From: Galbula dea
Lineage: Eukaryota > Chordata > Aves > Piciformes > Galbulidae
Direction of reading: 5' to 3'
Length of the DNA: 64,000 nt
Assembly: GCA_013399015.1 (NCBI GenBank)
Contig: VWZX01002149.1
Coordinates: 6,928,918 to 6,992,917 of the forward strand
Shown here: positions 25,541 to 36,959 of the stretch, one piece after another
Layout of the letters: each line of letters opens with the position of its first letter
Numbering within the stretch: position 1 is the stretch's first letter
Translations under genes and position numbers: made by a program
The notes under the pieces: model-generated
The model's database searches: none
Told to the model about the DNA's origin: nothing
The model's input: only the letters and a program-made list of their open reading frames with translations

Positions 25541-26505
25541 ATCACAGAATCACAGAATGTTAGGAGTTGGAAGTGACCTCAAAAGATCATCTAGTCCAAC
25601 CCCCTGCCACAGCAGGATTCCCTAGACCAAGTCACACAGAAGTGCGTCCAGATGAGTTTTGAATATCTCCATAGAAGGAGACTCCACAACCTCTCTGGGC
25701 AGCCTGTGCCAGTGCTCCATCACACTCACTGGGAAAAATTTCTACGTGTATTCACATGGAACCTCCTATGCTTCAGCTTACAGCCATTGCCTCTGGTCTT
25801 GTCACTGGGCTTCACTGAGAAGAGCCTGATCCCATCCTCCTGACACTCACCCTTCACATATTTAAAAGCATAAATGAGGTCACCCCTTAGCCTCCTCTTC
25901 TCCAAGCTAAAGAGACCCAGCTCCCTCAGCCTTTCCTCAGAAGGAAGATGTTCCAGCCCCTTCACCATCTTTGTGGCTCTGGACTGGACTCTTTCCAGCA
26001 GTTCCCTATCCTTCTTAAACTGAGGGGCCCAGAACTGGACACAACATTCCAGATGCGGCCTCACCAGGGCAGAGTAAAGGGGGAGAAGAATCTCTCTTGA
26101 CCTACTAGCCACACCACTTCTAATCCACCCCAGAATCCCATTGGCCCTCCTGGCCACAAGAGCACACTGCTGGCTCATGGTCATCCTTCCATCTACCAGG
26201 ATCCACAGATCCTTTTCCCCTTCACTGCTTTCCAACAGGTCAGTCCCCAACCTATACTCATACATGGGGTTGTTCCTTCCCAGGTGCAAAACTTGACACT
26301 TGGCCCCACTGAATTTCATTAAATTTCTCCCTGCCCAAATCTCTAGCCTAAGTCACGCTGAATGGCAGCACAACCCTCTGGTGTGTCAGCCACTCCACCC
26401 AGTTTAGTGTCATCAGCAAAGTTGCTGACAGCACTCTCTGTTCCGTCATCCATGTCATTAATGAACATATTGAAAAGTACTGGTCCCAGTATCGACCCTG
26501 ACATA
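25541..26505 (-). mobile_element. CR1 LINE, 5'-truncated, minus strand, with remnant ORF2
   Basis: On the minus strand this reads a CR1 3' half. It starts in the reverse-transcriptase region near 26505, runs through the C-terminal part of ORF2 and ends in the typical CR1 terminus at 25541 (in + orientation, ATCACAGAATCACAGAATG). An open frame of 197 codons (26319-25726) is still intact and shows CR1 ORF2 C-terminal blocks such as GILGWIRSGVASRSREILLP and LVRPHLE. The catalytic core upstream is missing, so it cannot act alone. It shares diagnostic 3' sequence with the copy at 52.9 kb, suggesting the same subfamily. Confidence 0.93.
25726..26319 (-). pseudogene. CR1 ORF2 C-terminal remnant (197 codons open)
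   Basis: This is the C-terminal portion of CR1 ORF2, the endonuclease/reverse-transcriptase protein that copies CR1 RNA into new sites. The frame begins at an internal Met (MKFSGAKCQVLHLGRNNP) and includes SQQCALVARRANGILGWI and ERLRELGLFSLEKRRLRGDL. These follow the polymerase core, so no catalytic residues are present. An undamaged frame of this length suggests a relatively young insertion. It is not a host gene. Confidence 0.88.
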
Positions 26506-29500
26506 GTGTTCAAAATCAAATAAGTGCTCTAAATGATTTATAAATAAGATGTTTGCCACAGAGCTGTTATGTAATAAGGTGTGAGAATACAGATGATAAA
26601 AAATAGTTATAACATGCAGCCAGCATACTATTATAGCTTAAGAAACAAAATTGCATATAAAATACTCTTATTAGAAGGAAATTAAAAAGCAACTGAAAGA
26701 GCAAAATCATTTAAAGGAAATAACACATTATGTTAAGCAGCCTGCAGGCTAAGTATTCAAAGTAAAAACTGCTACAGAGCTCTAGCCCATCCCTCCAAAA
26801 AAGTTTACATGGTGTAAGAGTAGAATAGAGGAGACTCAGAAAACAATAAGATAACAAAAAACCTCGCTGCAAGGAAACAGTAATTAGTCTACCTAAACAC
26901 AAATAAAGGAAGTTATGACAGAGGTTTCCATGAATGGTATGGAGAAGATGAAGAGAGAACAATAACACAGGAACAAACTGACTCTTAATAAAATGACAAG
27001 CAACCAACTTTAAAATTAACAGAATAAATAAATAAATGCCTAGTTGTGGAATCTGGTGCTATAGGATGTAGGTCAAAAACTATTAATAACTTCAAAACAG
27101 GATTAAACAAATCCGTACTGGTAACTATGCCTATTAAGGATAATGGCTACTATGAGATCTGAATCTGGGGGTTATCACTGGAAAATAGAAAGTTGTGTGA
27201 GTCAGATCACCCCATATTTAGCTGATTTCTTACTATAAATATCTTCTACTGGGCACTGTCAAAGATTGAAAAAAGAAGAATCTGGCCTGTGAAATTCTTT
27301 CTGGCTGTCTTCCAAAATCATGGGTTAAAGTATCATGGCAATTCTAGCAAGTACCATTAGAACAGATGTTTATAAATTTACATCAAAATGTCCATTATAG
27401 GAGCAGTTAGAGGAAAGCCAATTTCCACTTGCTAATGAGAGCACTTAAAATGAAAGTTAGAACCAGTGAGAGCCAGGGTTAACTTAAAATTTCCCACACA
27501 AAGTATGGGTGCTGCAGGGAACAAAAAGGCCTGACATCAGCTACGCCTTTTGCAAGACTCCTGATACTGTGCAGTGAGACCTCACCCTCCCACATCCACA
27601 CTCATCATGTTCTACACATTATAGTACACACCAGCTTAGAACACATCAAAGGAATTTTTCAGTAAGGCATACTTATTTCATAAAGTTTAAGGAAAACGGA
27701 TAAAAGATAACGTTTAGAACACAAGATGACTCTTGAGGGAAAAAAAATCTGAAAAACCCAAGCTTTGTGCCCAGATCCATTACAACAGGTTTTGGACACA
27801 ACATAAAAGATTTGTTCCTTAGTTTTCCCACTAAAAAAGTAGAAATAGTAACATAGGCTGTATAAGATTTTTTTTGTTAAAAATAAAGGAAAAAATAGGT
27901 TTACATGATTAATAATCCAGGTTGTGGTGCATAATGAATACAAGAAGCATTGCTAGTAGAATAATAATCTACTTTCATTTTACTTGAAATAAGAGATTTC
28001 ATTTGACAGTGGGCAGGTTTCAACTGACAAAAAATATCAACAAATCAGTATTCGATGTTTTTAAATATAAAGATGTAATTTTAGTTTTTGAAAAGTCCAA
28101 GTAACTTCTTTCTTACAGTTATTTTTGGTTAAAACTATGAAATAAATTCAATATGGATTCACAAATATTTTGTTTTCAGATGGAAATTGCATTTCCTGTG
28201 AACAAACTATTCATTTGGAACACCAAGCCCAGCATTTGCCTTACTTTCCTACTTCACAGAGACATTGTAAGACAAAGTTAAAAAACACTTGCAGGAGGCA
28301 GAGGATTTATAAATCACAGTAAAACTAATCCTGAATATTGTAAGCCAACTATTCTTTTAAAAGCTAAAGGAGAATAAAATATAAAGAAGAGTGTGAGCTT
28401 TGCCAGCTGAGTTGGCTGTACTCATTAACACAGGAATGCCCTCAGGCTGCTTTCTTTGCATGGAAGGTATAACTTAGAACTGGATTTCTCAGGAGTTCTG
28501 AATGACATCTGGACAGATATTTTCCAGGGAAAAAAACCAAGAGCTTCAATCTTCTTATAACATGACAGGACCCTTCTGCAAGAAAATACATCCAGTTCCT
28601 CTGAAGCAGAAGTGAGAAAAGAATGAAGGATTTAAAAGGACAATGTATGGAATGAGGAGATCTTGGGTGGCACCTAGAGCAGCAGGCTAAGAATCCCTGT
28701 AGTGGGAAGGTGAACAGCCATGCAGTAGTCTAGACAGTATCACTCTACTTCCTTTTCCTTTGTAGTTCCTCTGCAGAGCCAAGTGACTCGAGCTAAGCAA
28801 AATACTAAGTTGAAACAGTAGTTGCTGTAGCCATTACATTCAAGATTACTGAAAGATGACTACACAAGATAACTACAAATGATTATAAACAAATATGTGA
28901 AGTATGATAGGCTTTTCCTAAGCTGGACTACTGTATGTCAAGAAGCCTTACTGTATGTAAGGCTTCATTCTGGCAGCTGTATTCTAGTATTTTTAATTCC
29001 TCAAGTTCTTACTGAGTATATTTTGAGTATTTGCTGGCAAGGAAAAAAATAAGAAAATGCTGTTTAAATATGAAGGAGAAGAGCAAGCTGACCAGTTACA
29101 GGAAGCATTACTGAACTAATATGGAATGCATTGTCCAGCAGGGGTTTGCAGTGATACAAATATATCTCATTAATATGTCACTGCTGAAAAGAAAGTGATC
29201 CTTCACACAGTTCAAAATAAAACCAAAAAAGGCTCCACGTATTTGACACTACTTTACCATTCATTCAGATATGGCTTACAAAATAGGCACAGAGAATGGA
29301 AAATGTGAAAATCAAAAGCATCAGTGGGAAGGAAGTAGAAAAGCAGACCTGCAGCTTTACAGTTTGATGAGATGAAGAGGCCTCTGCTCCAACCCTGCTG
29401 TCCTTCTCTTCTAAGAGGCAAGAGAAACCACTAACAGTACCGTCTGTTCAGCACAGCACATATAATCACTTGCAGCACAGTGGAGAGAACTAACAATTCT

Positions 29501-29660
29501 CTTTACCACCTGTTCCAGTCTGGTTTAACCTACAGTTGCTTTGAGCTAGTATAGATGAGACAGTTCAGACCTGGGTGTGCTCTAACTACAGCTTAATGAA
29601 ACACAAAATAAAACAAATGCCTTGCACATTCTATTTGCTCTTACCTATGCTTAGAGGCTT
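26506..29660. other. Intergenic DNA between MYOZ2 and USP53 (part 2)
   Basis: No gene recognised. The stretch is AT-rich, with a small AAAT-type repeat near 27025-27037 and a perfect hairpin at 28942-28966. A 94-codon minus-strand frame at 27659-27943 is Tyr/Phe/Leu-rich and has no family resemblance. Confidence 0.6.
28942..28966. repeat. Perfect inverted repeat, 10-bp arms, 5-base loop
   Basis: GAAGCCTTAC and its exact reverse complement GTAAGGCTTC are separated by TGTAT. An ACTGTATGT word in the hairpin also occurs at 28929-28937, so local duplication and inversion may have built it. No function is evident. Confidence 0.7.
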
Positions 29661-30620
29661 GGACAGTTAAAAAACTTCCCCTAATTTCCAATCTAAATTT
29701 ACTCATACCCAGCTTAGAGCAATTTCTTAAGAAAACTTTTTAATTTTTTTTAATTTAAAGAAGTTTCCTTCCCTGTCACATTTGCTTCAGTTAGTGTATT
29801 TGCTTCAGTTAGCGTATGCAAGATCTTTCATGCTTCATTTATCACTTATCTAAACTAAACAATCCAAGTTCTTTTAGTCTCTTGGACACTCCTCTCTTTT
29901 AGTAAGGATTTTAACTTTTTTTTTTTACAACTAATTCTAAGTCCAATTTCTTGCATGTGGATTTCCAGATCTGTTCTCAGTTATAAAGGTTCACCAGCCA
30001 TGTGTACCACATGTGGCAATAGTACTTCCTCACCTGTACAAGAAATATAGGGATGAATAGACTTAGGACTGAATTTACATTTTCCACAGTAACATCAAAC
30101 CAGCAGCTCACAGTCACCCTTTCTCTAGCTTATACATTCAGTTCTTTCAAATTCTCTCATCTTCCATCCTAGAAGCTTTGGCCTTATATCAGAGAGCCTC
30201 TCCTATTCTGACCTAAGCACATGACCTTGTACTTCGCCTTTTGTATTTTATTCGATTTTATTTCTCTGTTTGTCAAGATCATTCAATTATTCCTGCATGA
30301 CATTATCCTACAGGGACTGTTTCCCAAATCTGTGATGTCAACAAATTTCATTAGCAAGTTCTAGTTTTTGTGCCAAGATCACTAATGAAAAAATTAAACA
30401 ATACCAGATTCAATATCAATTTTTGGACAGAGCTCTAACAATTTCCCCCTGCCATTCAGCATAGCATCTTGCCACCTTTTCCTCCAAGATATTTCTTTGA
30501 TCTGTCTGACAACTGATTTACTAATTCCCCTCTTCTTCTGTTTAGCAGTTTCATCTGTCTAGAAAAGCAGTTACTGTATCTACAGAAATCAAGTGGGCAA
30601 GTCTGGCATGACCTGCCAGA
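29660..30620 (-). mobile_element. Ancient, decayed CR1/L3-like LINE, minus strand
   Basis: Several blocks line up in order with the younger minus-strand CR1 at 25.5-26.5 kb. Examples are CTAAACAATCCAAGTTC near 29.86 kb (compare CTAAAGAGACCCAGCTC), the GATGTCAACAAATTT and ACTAATGAAAAAATTAAA words near 30.34-30.40 kb (compare GTCATCAGCAAA and ATTAATGAACATATTGAAA), and TCTGGCATGACCTGCCAG near 30.60 kb. Identity is low, no frame survives and the edges are approximate. It may extend to about 30.9 kb. Confidence 0.55.
29781..29816 (+). repeat. 18-bp tandem duplication
   Basis: TTTGCTTCAGTTAGTGTA is followed by a copy with one change (GTGTA to GCGTA). It lies inside the decayed CR1-like stretch. 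Confidence 0.7.
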
Positions 30621-33600
30621 AAAAAGATGTTTTTGCAAAAAGATGTTTTATTCTACTTACTTGCATGTCCTTTTTTTTAACTCATCCAGAATTTGGGTTT
30701 GATTTCTTTTGTTTTATTTCATTATATTTTTTATCTGTACAAGAAGAATTTAAAAAGTGCCTGCCCTCTACAAAAAGCCAATCTGCCCTAGCGTCCACAA
30801 CCTATATTACAGAAAACTAGTCAGTTAAAATGTTCATTTTAGCTTTGAGCCCCATCAAGAAAATCTTCACTCTTGACTCCAGGAGCAAGTGCTTCCTATT
30901 CCTTTCACTGTTCTGTCTTTGTTTTCCTCTTTTGTCTTTGTTTTACTTCATGTTGGGTTTCACTCAATAATCTCAGTTTAGCCACAGAAATTGTCTGTGA
31001 ATCCAAATAATGAGCTTTTTTAATGGAATCACTCTCTCATTCTTTTTCTGCTGCAGCCATTTCAGGGAAAGGATTGTGCAAGACTGATGCTACGCAAATG
31101 AAGATTATCATTAAAACTTCTGTGTTTTCAAGAGCACCCAGATGAGGATGCAGGTTCAAAAAAGCACCTGATACAGCACACATAGAACGTTTTCATACAT
31201 CTACTGTTTCATAAACTAACTTTAAAAACAGAACAGCCTAAAATAGAAAAGGCTTTCAGTTGCATTTTTTTTCCAGAGAAGTAGATTATTGGACTGAAAC
31301 TGGATTATCCAAGAGGAATAATATTCATTTGCAAGATTTATGCAACCTCCACCCTTTCCCTCCTTCCTAAGGAATGAATACAATCACGTGCACGGAGATT
31401 TTGTTCCAGGCCCATTATCATCAAAAAGTCTGGAGAAGAATGAAAAGAAATGTTTGTATTTCTCAGGGTGAAATTCTAGATTACTTCAATCAAACTGCTT
31501 TGCTACCTCATTAAACATTTCAGCACTTGAGAAACTACTGGGAAAAACATTATTGCAAGGATATTGTACAATGAAAAGTAAGAGCAAATTATATTGTGTT
31601 TATTCCTGCACCTACGGGAAGAAAACTTAAAAAACTGGGGCTACACTCTATTAAAGCATGTCCATAGGTAACTGAGAGGGGGAGGAAGTAGAAGAAACTT
31701 GAAGTCTAGAATCTGTCCATGGTCTCACGGCAGCAGGTTTTTAAACTCTCTTGTGGTCTCCTGTGTTCTGTATTACTTTTTTTTTTAACCTATGTAAAAT
31801 AGACCACCCGTCCATCTACTCCAAACCACGCATTGCTTCTGAAGCTTAACTTAGAGCTTTTAAGATGAATAAAACAGTGATGCTTTTTCAGACAGGATCC
31901 ATCACCTTTACTTTTGTCATTGCTGTTCTATATCCTCTTGCTAAACTGCATTTCTCCTCATTCTGTTCTCAGCTCTCTCTGTTTTGCGCTCGCTTAGCCC
32001 TTTCTAAGACCCAGTACTACATGGAGCAGGCCTGCAGCATGTCCATAAGCAGAAGCACGCACAGAAAAACTACGAAGAGCAAAACGTCTTTTAAATGAAG
32101 TGCTTTTGAATGAAAAAAGGAGCGAGAAATTAGCTGACTGAACACATCTGGCTGAATGAGTCTGTAAAGAAATGCTCCACTAACTTATTTTGAAGAAGAA
32201 AATGGATGTGGGTGTGCATATAAATTTTAGACTCTATACAGGATGTGGTAATGACAGCAATCAGATGACCGAGCTTCATGTGACTGCTTGCTACAGGCTA
32301 CCTAAGGAAAACTTTGCTGGAGTATGTTTAAAAGGAAAGATTGTGGGTATAGGTACTCATGGTAGGGGAGACTTGAGGACTGAAATAGTTAGGTAAAGTG
32401 TGTGATGTGTCCTCACTTAGCTTACTGCAAGCTGAAGAGATATTTTTTACTTCTGGTCTTGTTTTGGATCTTTTTGTGATAATACAGCTAAGTATACATC
32501 CTAGAGGACTTGGACTAAAACATTGTTGGGGCTTCCTTTCAGCCTCCCCTAGTAAACACATATAATTATTATTTTTATGTTGCAAACAATAAAAGTACTA
32601 TGTACTTTTTCCTCTGGTTCTTTTACCATCTTTATGGCTCTCCTCCCTACCAATCTGTTTTCCTTATTATGGGTAACTCTTGCAGTTTTATGAAGAGCAC
32701 TTAGCTAACTGTTCAGTGAAAATCCACTGCTCCTAAAGACAAATAACTACAAGAGTGTCTTGGAATTGGAAAGATTTTTTTCTCATCTCTGGGCAGAAAA
32801 GTTGAAACATGAGATCTGACAAGACCTCAAAGGCTTAGAGAATACAGAAAACCACATATTCTGAAGTACTTCAGCAATACAGATTCTTAAGTAACCCTTA
32901 TCTTACTTAATCCAACTTTATCCTGCTACTGTCTGTGCAGAATAGGGCCCAGTTTCCCTAATATCTTTCAAATGATAGGTTCTTCTAGAAGAATGATTTT
33001 CTTCATTCTTTTTCTTCTGAGCAGAGTGACACAGCCTCAAACACTCTCTTTTAAGAGTGCTCAGTATTACTTCACAAAAACATAATGGCAGTTCCCAGCC
33101 ACTGGAATTAAACATACTTTTCAAATAAATTGCAATGTCCCGTAAGTGTCAATGATAAATGGTACTTGATAACATTATGACAGGCTGGTAAAACAGGCTG
33201 AAGCATAACAGGCAGCATAATGTGTAGTGCTGAATTACATTCAGTGAAAATACTTCAGAAAAAAGATTTAGCTAATAAACCACACCTTAAACTCTACATT
33301 AGCTTTTTAAACACAATGTTTAGTCTTCTACACCTCCATCTGAGATTTGAAGCAGTCATAATTTCTTTATTAATCATTTGAACATGAAGAGGATAGTAAC
33401 TGTGTGAAGAGGCTGCAATCATGCTCCAAGTGTTAAGAAGAAATATGAAAGAAAACAGAGAACAGGTGTACCAGCATGGCAATGGGTATGAAAATGTTCA
33501 TAGTAACACTGTGTATACAAAACATGTTATAGAATAAAAATATTTCAGAGGAAGGAATCAGAATTATTTACAGATCAGCCAGTGACAACAACAGTATAGA

Positions 33601-36170
33601 TGACATTGGAACAGAAAAGTTCTAAAAGAAAAATAAACCCTTTGTGTTTGCAGCTGTGAAACAAAGATTTGCAGACCATTTGTGAATAAAAATGAGGTAT
33701 GATGCCTGCAGCTTTGCGGAAAAATATTTAATGCAATTACTTTTAAGCCTTTTGATGCCTAATAACTATGCTAACATTATTGTTTTGGTACCTAACTTTC
33801 GATAAATATGTTTTAACCTTGACTAAACATATGCAAAAAATCAACATCCTGGATACGCTTAAGGATCTGGATATGGTCTGTCTCCATTCTCTTCCAGTTC
33901 TGTGTTTTGTGTCACACACTAACCACCTCTCCCCAACCACTGTGCCACACTGGTCTTTCTTCAGATTTTTGTACTGGCCTGTGTGGCCTTTTAGCCTGGA
34001 GCCAAGCTGAATGGTTGGATTACTGAGTAGAACTGTAAAAGCCTAGTTTATTTTATTCTGGATCCTTCTCCTCCAAGTTTAATACCTTTCCACCTCTTTA
34101 GTCATCTCTCCAGTTAAACAATCTATGTTACTAATACTACTAAACTTTACAGAAACATCAGTACTAAAACCGCGTTAACATTGTTCTGCATCTCTGCATC
34201 ATGCATAGCACATATCCTGTACTCAGAATAACTGCAACAGGAAATCATTTGCCCATGTAGCATTGTTTTGTACTTGCACCATTTATTCTAATTTTAAAAT
34301 TCTTCTTTGAGCTCATTTAGGGCTTCCTGTGCCACACCTGTGTAATTCTGTCTATACCGTGTGGAAGACTACTAAGATTCACTGCTAGAGAATTTTAAAA
34401 TATACCATAATTAAAGTTCACAGACTATACTTACTCTGAGAAAAAAGGAATAGAAGAAACTGATATAAATCCTAAGAGACTTTAAAAGATTAGCACTGAA
34501 AAACAAATCTGTGCTGAAGAAACGGCAGAGGCAAACAAGAAAGCAGAGTCCAGAGAGTCAAAAATATCAAAATGAGGTTATAATCAGAATGAGGTCATAA
34601 TCCTACTTTGGGATTCACAGATGCCTTTGCTTGACTGGCTTTGCAAACAAGTAATGCAGGGATCAAGGACTACACTGATACTAACCAAAATGATATGCAG
34701 AATGGTTTCTATAAATATACAGTAACAAGATGCACTAACACAAAAATCGATTTTTAATAGCAATGTTCATATTGACAGTTAACATGTTTTTATCTTAAAT
34801 TTTCTAGTGAAAACTGGAAGTTCAAATACCTACTAATAAATAGCTAAGAAAGAAGTACACAAAAAAACTAAGAATGCTCATTTTGCCAATATGCTGTATG
34901 ATTCTTAGGACAATGAAAGAATCAGATATTCAGTTCCCTTCAAAAAAAAATCACAAAATCTAGACAACTTTTCAGAAAATGACAGGCAAACAAATCTGTC
35001 TCTGCTAAAAAAATTAAAAAGAATATATATATTACTGGCCATAGCATCTGAAAGTCTCAAGAAAAAACACTTTACAGAGGTCCTGTATTAAGTGACTCCA
35101 ACTCATGAACTTGTGAGTATGACTATGCATATGACTAGAAAGTGTGGCCGTATATATATGTATGTAATGAAGGCCTAGAAATTTAAATTCATGGGGGCAT
35201 TTTTAAGTAAGAAGTTGTCCATTTAATGAAAAATGTTGAAGAGTGAAACTGAGAAAGTTGCCTTTGCCAGTGGGCTTCTTATACTAGCAATATAATGGAA
35301 GAAACACTACCAAAAATAATCTGATCAAAATGTATTGAAATTGGGTTTTTTAAAATGAAAATGGATACAAGAACAACAGAAGTATAGTGTTTAAATAAGC
35401 CAGTGAACTAATCTGATGCATTGTCTAGTGTTCCACACAGTCATTTCTGGAGTGAAATATTACTGCAATCTGGATGACCTAAAGGAGTCACAGGAGGGGA
35501 AGTTTATAGGGAAATTGTTCAATTTACTATTGCAGAAGATGCTATTCGAAAAGTGATCACGCTTTTATACACATAAGCATTGCCTCAATCTGAAAAGACC
35601 ATGAAAAAAGCAACTGGGTAAGAAAACAAAGTTACATTCAGCAGCATGCGCTAAGGACAGATGTTGGATGTGGCAATACTTAAAATATCATTACTGGTGT
35701 AGAAAGGTAGCTTATTAATGAAATCTGCATGTTTATCTAGCAAGATGATAATAATAGTGACACATAGCAGGTACTTTAGCAACTAAAAATATGAGTATTC
35801 ATCAACATCTAATTCCTTTCGCAAGTAACAAAAGGAAACACCCCTCCCTCTCCAAAATAATAGACCAGATAAAAATCATAGAGAACACGATTTGTGGACA
35901 GTGACCCTCAGGCAAGTGATACATTATACAGGATTTTTCCGGACAATGTAGCACTCAGATGCAATGCAGCTTTTAGATGTACGTGCACGTGTTTGGAATT
36001 TGGCTTAAAAGCCAGTCGTGCTCTACCAGCCATCCAAGTGCATGTGCTAGTTCATAGGCATCTTAAGTACAGGCAATATGCATAGACAGATATCCTGAAA
36101 TGAGCACTGGAAAACAATTGCTGGAAAAAACTTTGCCTCGTTCATTTTAACGGATTATTAACTCGGCTTG
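30621..36170. other. Intergenic DNA upstream of USP53
   Basis: No gene recognised; AT-rich. A 17-base near-tandem repeat (GAATGAGGTTATAATCA-like) lies at about 34571-34603. Composition changes to GC-rich near 36.2 kb at the USP53 promoter. Confidence 0.6.
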
Positions 36171-36356
36171 GAATAGTTCCAACAGAGGCCTCCTGGGCCG
36201 CGACCAGACGAAACTTGAGAGTCGTTCCCAGTTAGGTGACATGCAGCCACAGTGGCTTTCACACCTAGGACAACCGCACCCTCAGGCAGCGATAAAATGG
36301 GGAAGGAGAAAGTGGAGTTGTGGCAGCCCCTTACCTTGCTTTGAGCAGGCCACTGG

Positions 36357-36431
36357 GATCCCGATCCCGATCCCGATCCCGATCCCCTTCCCTTCCCTTC
36401 CCGTCCCGTCCCGTCCCGTCCCGTCCCGTCC
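36357..36431 (+). repeat. Compound tandem repeat: (GATCCC)5 (CTTCC)3 (CGTCC)6
   Basis: Five perfect hexamers (36357-36386), three CTTCC pentamers (36387-36401) and six CGTCC pentamers (36402-36431) follow each other without a break at the upstream side of the USP53 CpG island. The units look related by single-base change and length change. The array is likely length-variable between individuals. Confidence 0.9.
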
Positions 36432-36819
36432 CTCCCCCGCGAGATACTAACACCCTCCCGCCCTCAGCCTCGCGCCGTCGAGCCGAAGTACAGCCCTCCC
36501 GCGCGCTCATTCCGCATGCGCAGCTGCCAACAGACCAAGGCAGCGAGATCCACTCGCCGTGCTCTCTCGGGCCGCAGCGGGCGGTAGCGGCACTGTGATT
36601 GGCCCGGGCTCTCCAATCTCTTCTCCCCTGCCCAGCGGCCCGCCCCCAGCATCTCCTCCCTCTTCTCGGTGCCGGGATCGCTCGGGAAGATCCGGGCTAC
36701 CGCCGGAGAAACGCAAGTCCGTCTCTTCCCTACCGCTAATTGCGCAGGCGTGCCGCCAGGCGGGAGAGGGCGGGGAGTAGCAGGGGGGAGGAGCGTGCGA
36801 GCGAGGTCGCTCCCGCCTC

Positions 36820-36959
36820 CCGACCCCGGAGCGCGAGAGTTGGGGAGACAGGCGGGTGGGGGCGAGCAAAAGTTGCTGTGAGAGAGGGGTAGTGTCCAGA
36901 GTTGTTGCCGGGAGGGGGCGAGAGAGGAACTGCGGCGCGGGAGCAGCCGGGAACGGCAA
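36820..36959 (+). other. USP53: Putative USP53 non-coding exon 1
   Basis: The right edge is set by a donor CAA|GTGAGTG at 36959/36960, inside the CpG island. An alternative donor is GGG|GTGAGA near 37090. The left edge is a guess from island structure. No ATG-led frame continues into the USP53 coding exon, so this would be leader only. Confidence 0.35.
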
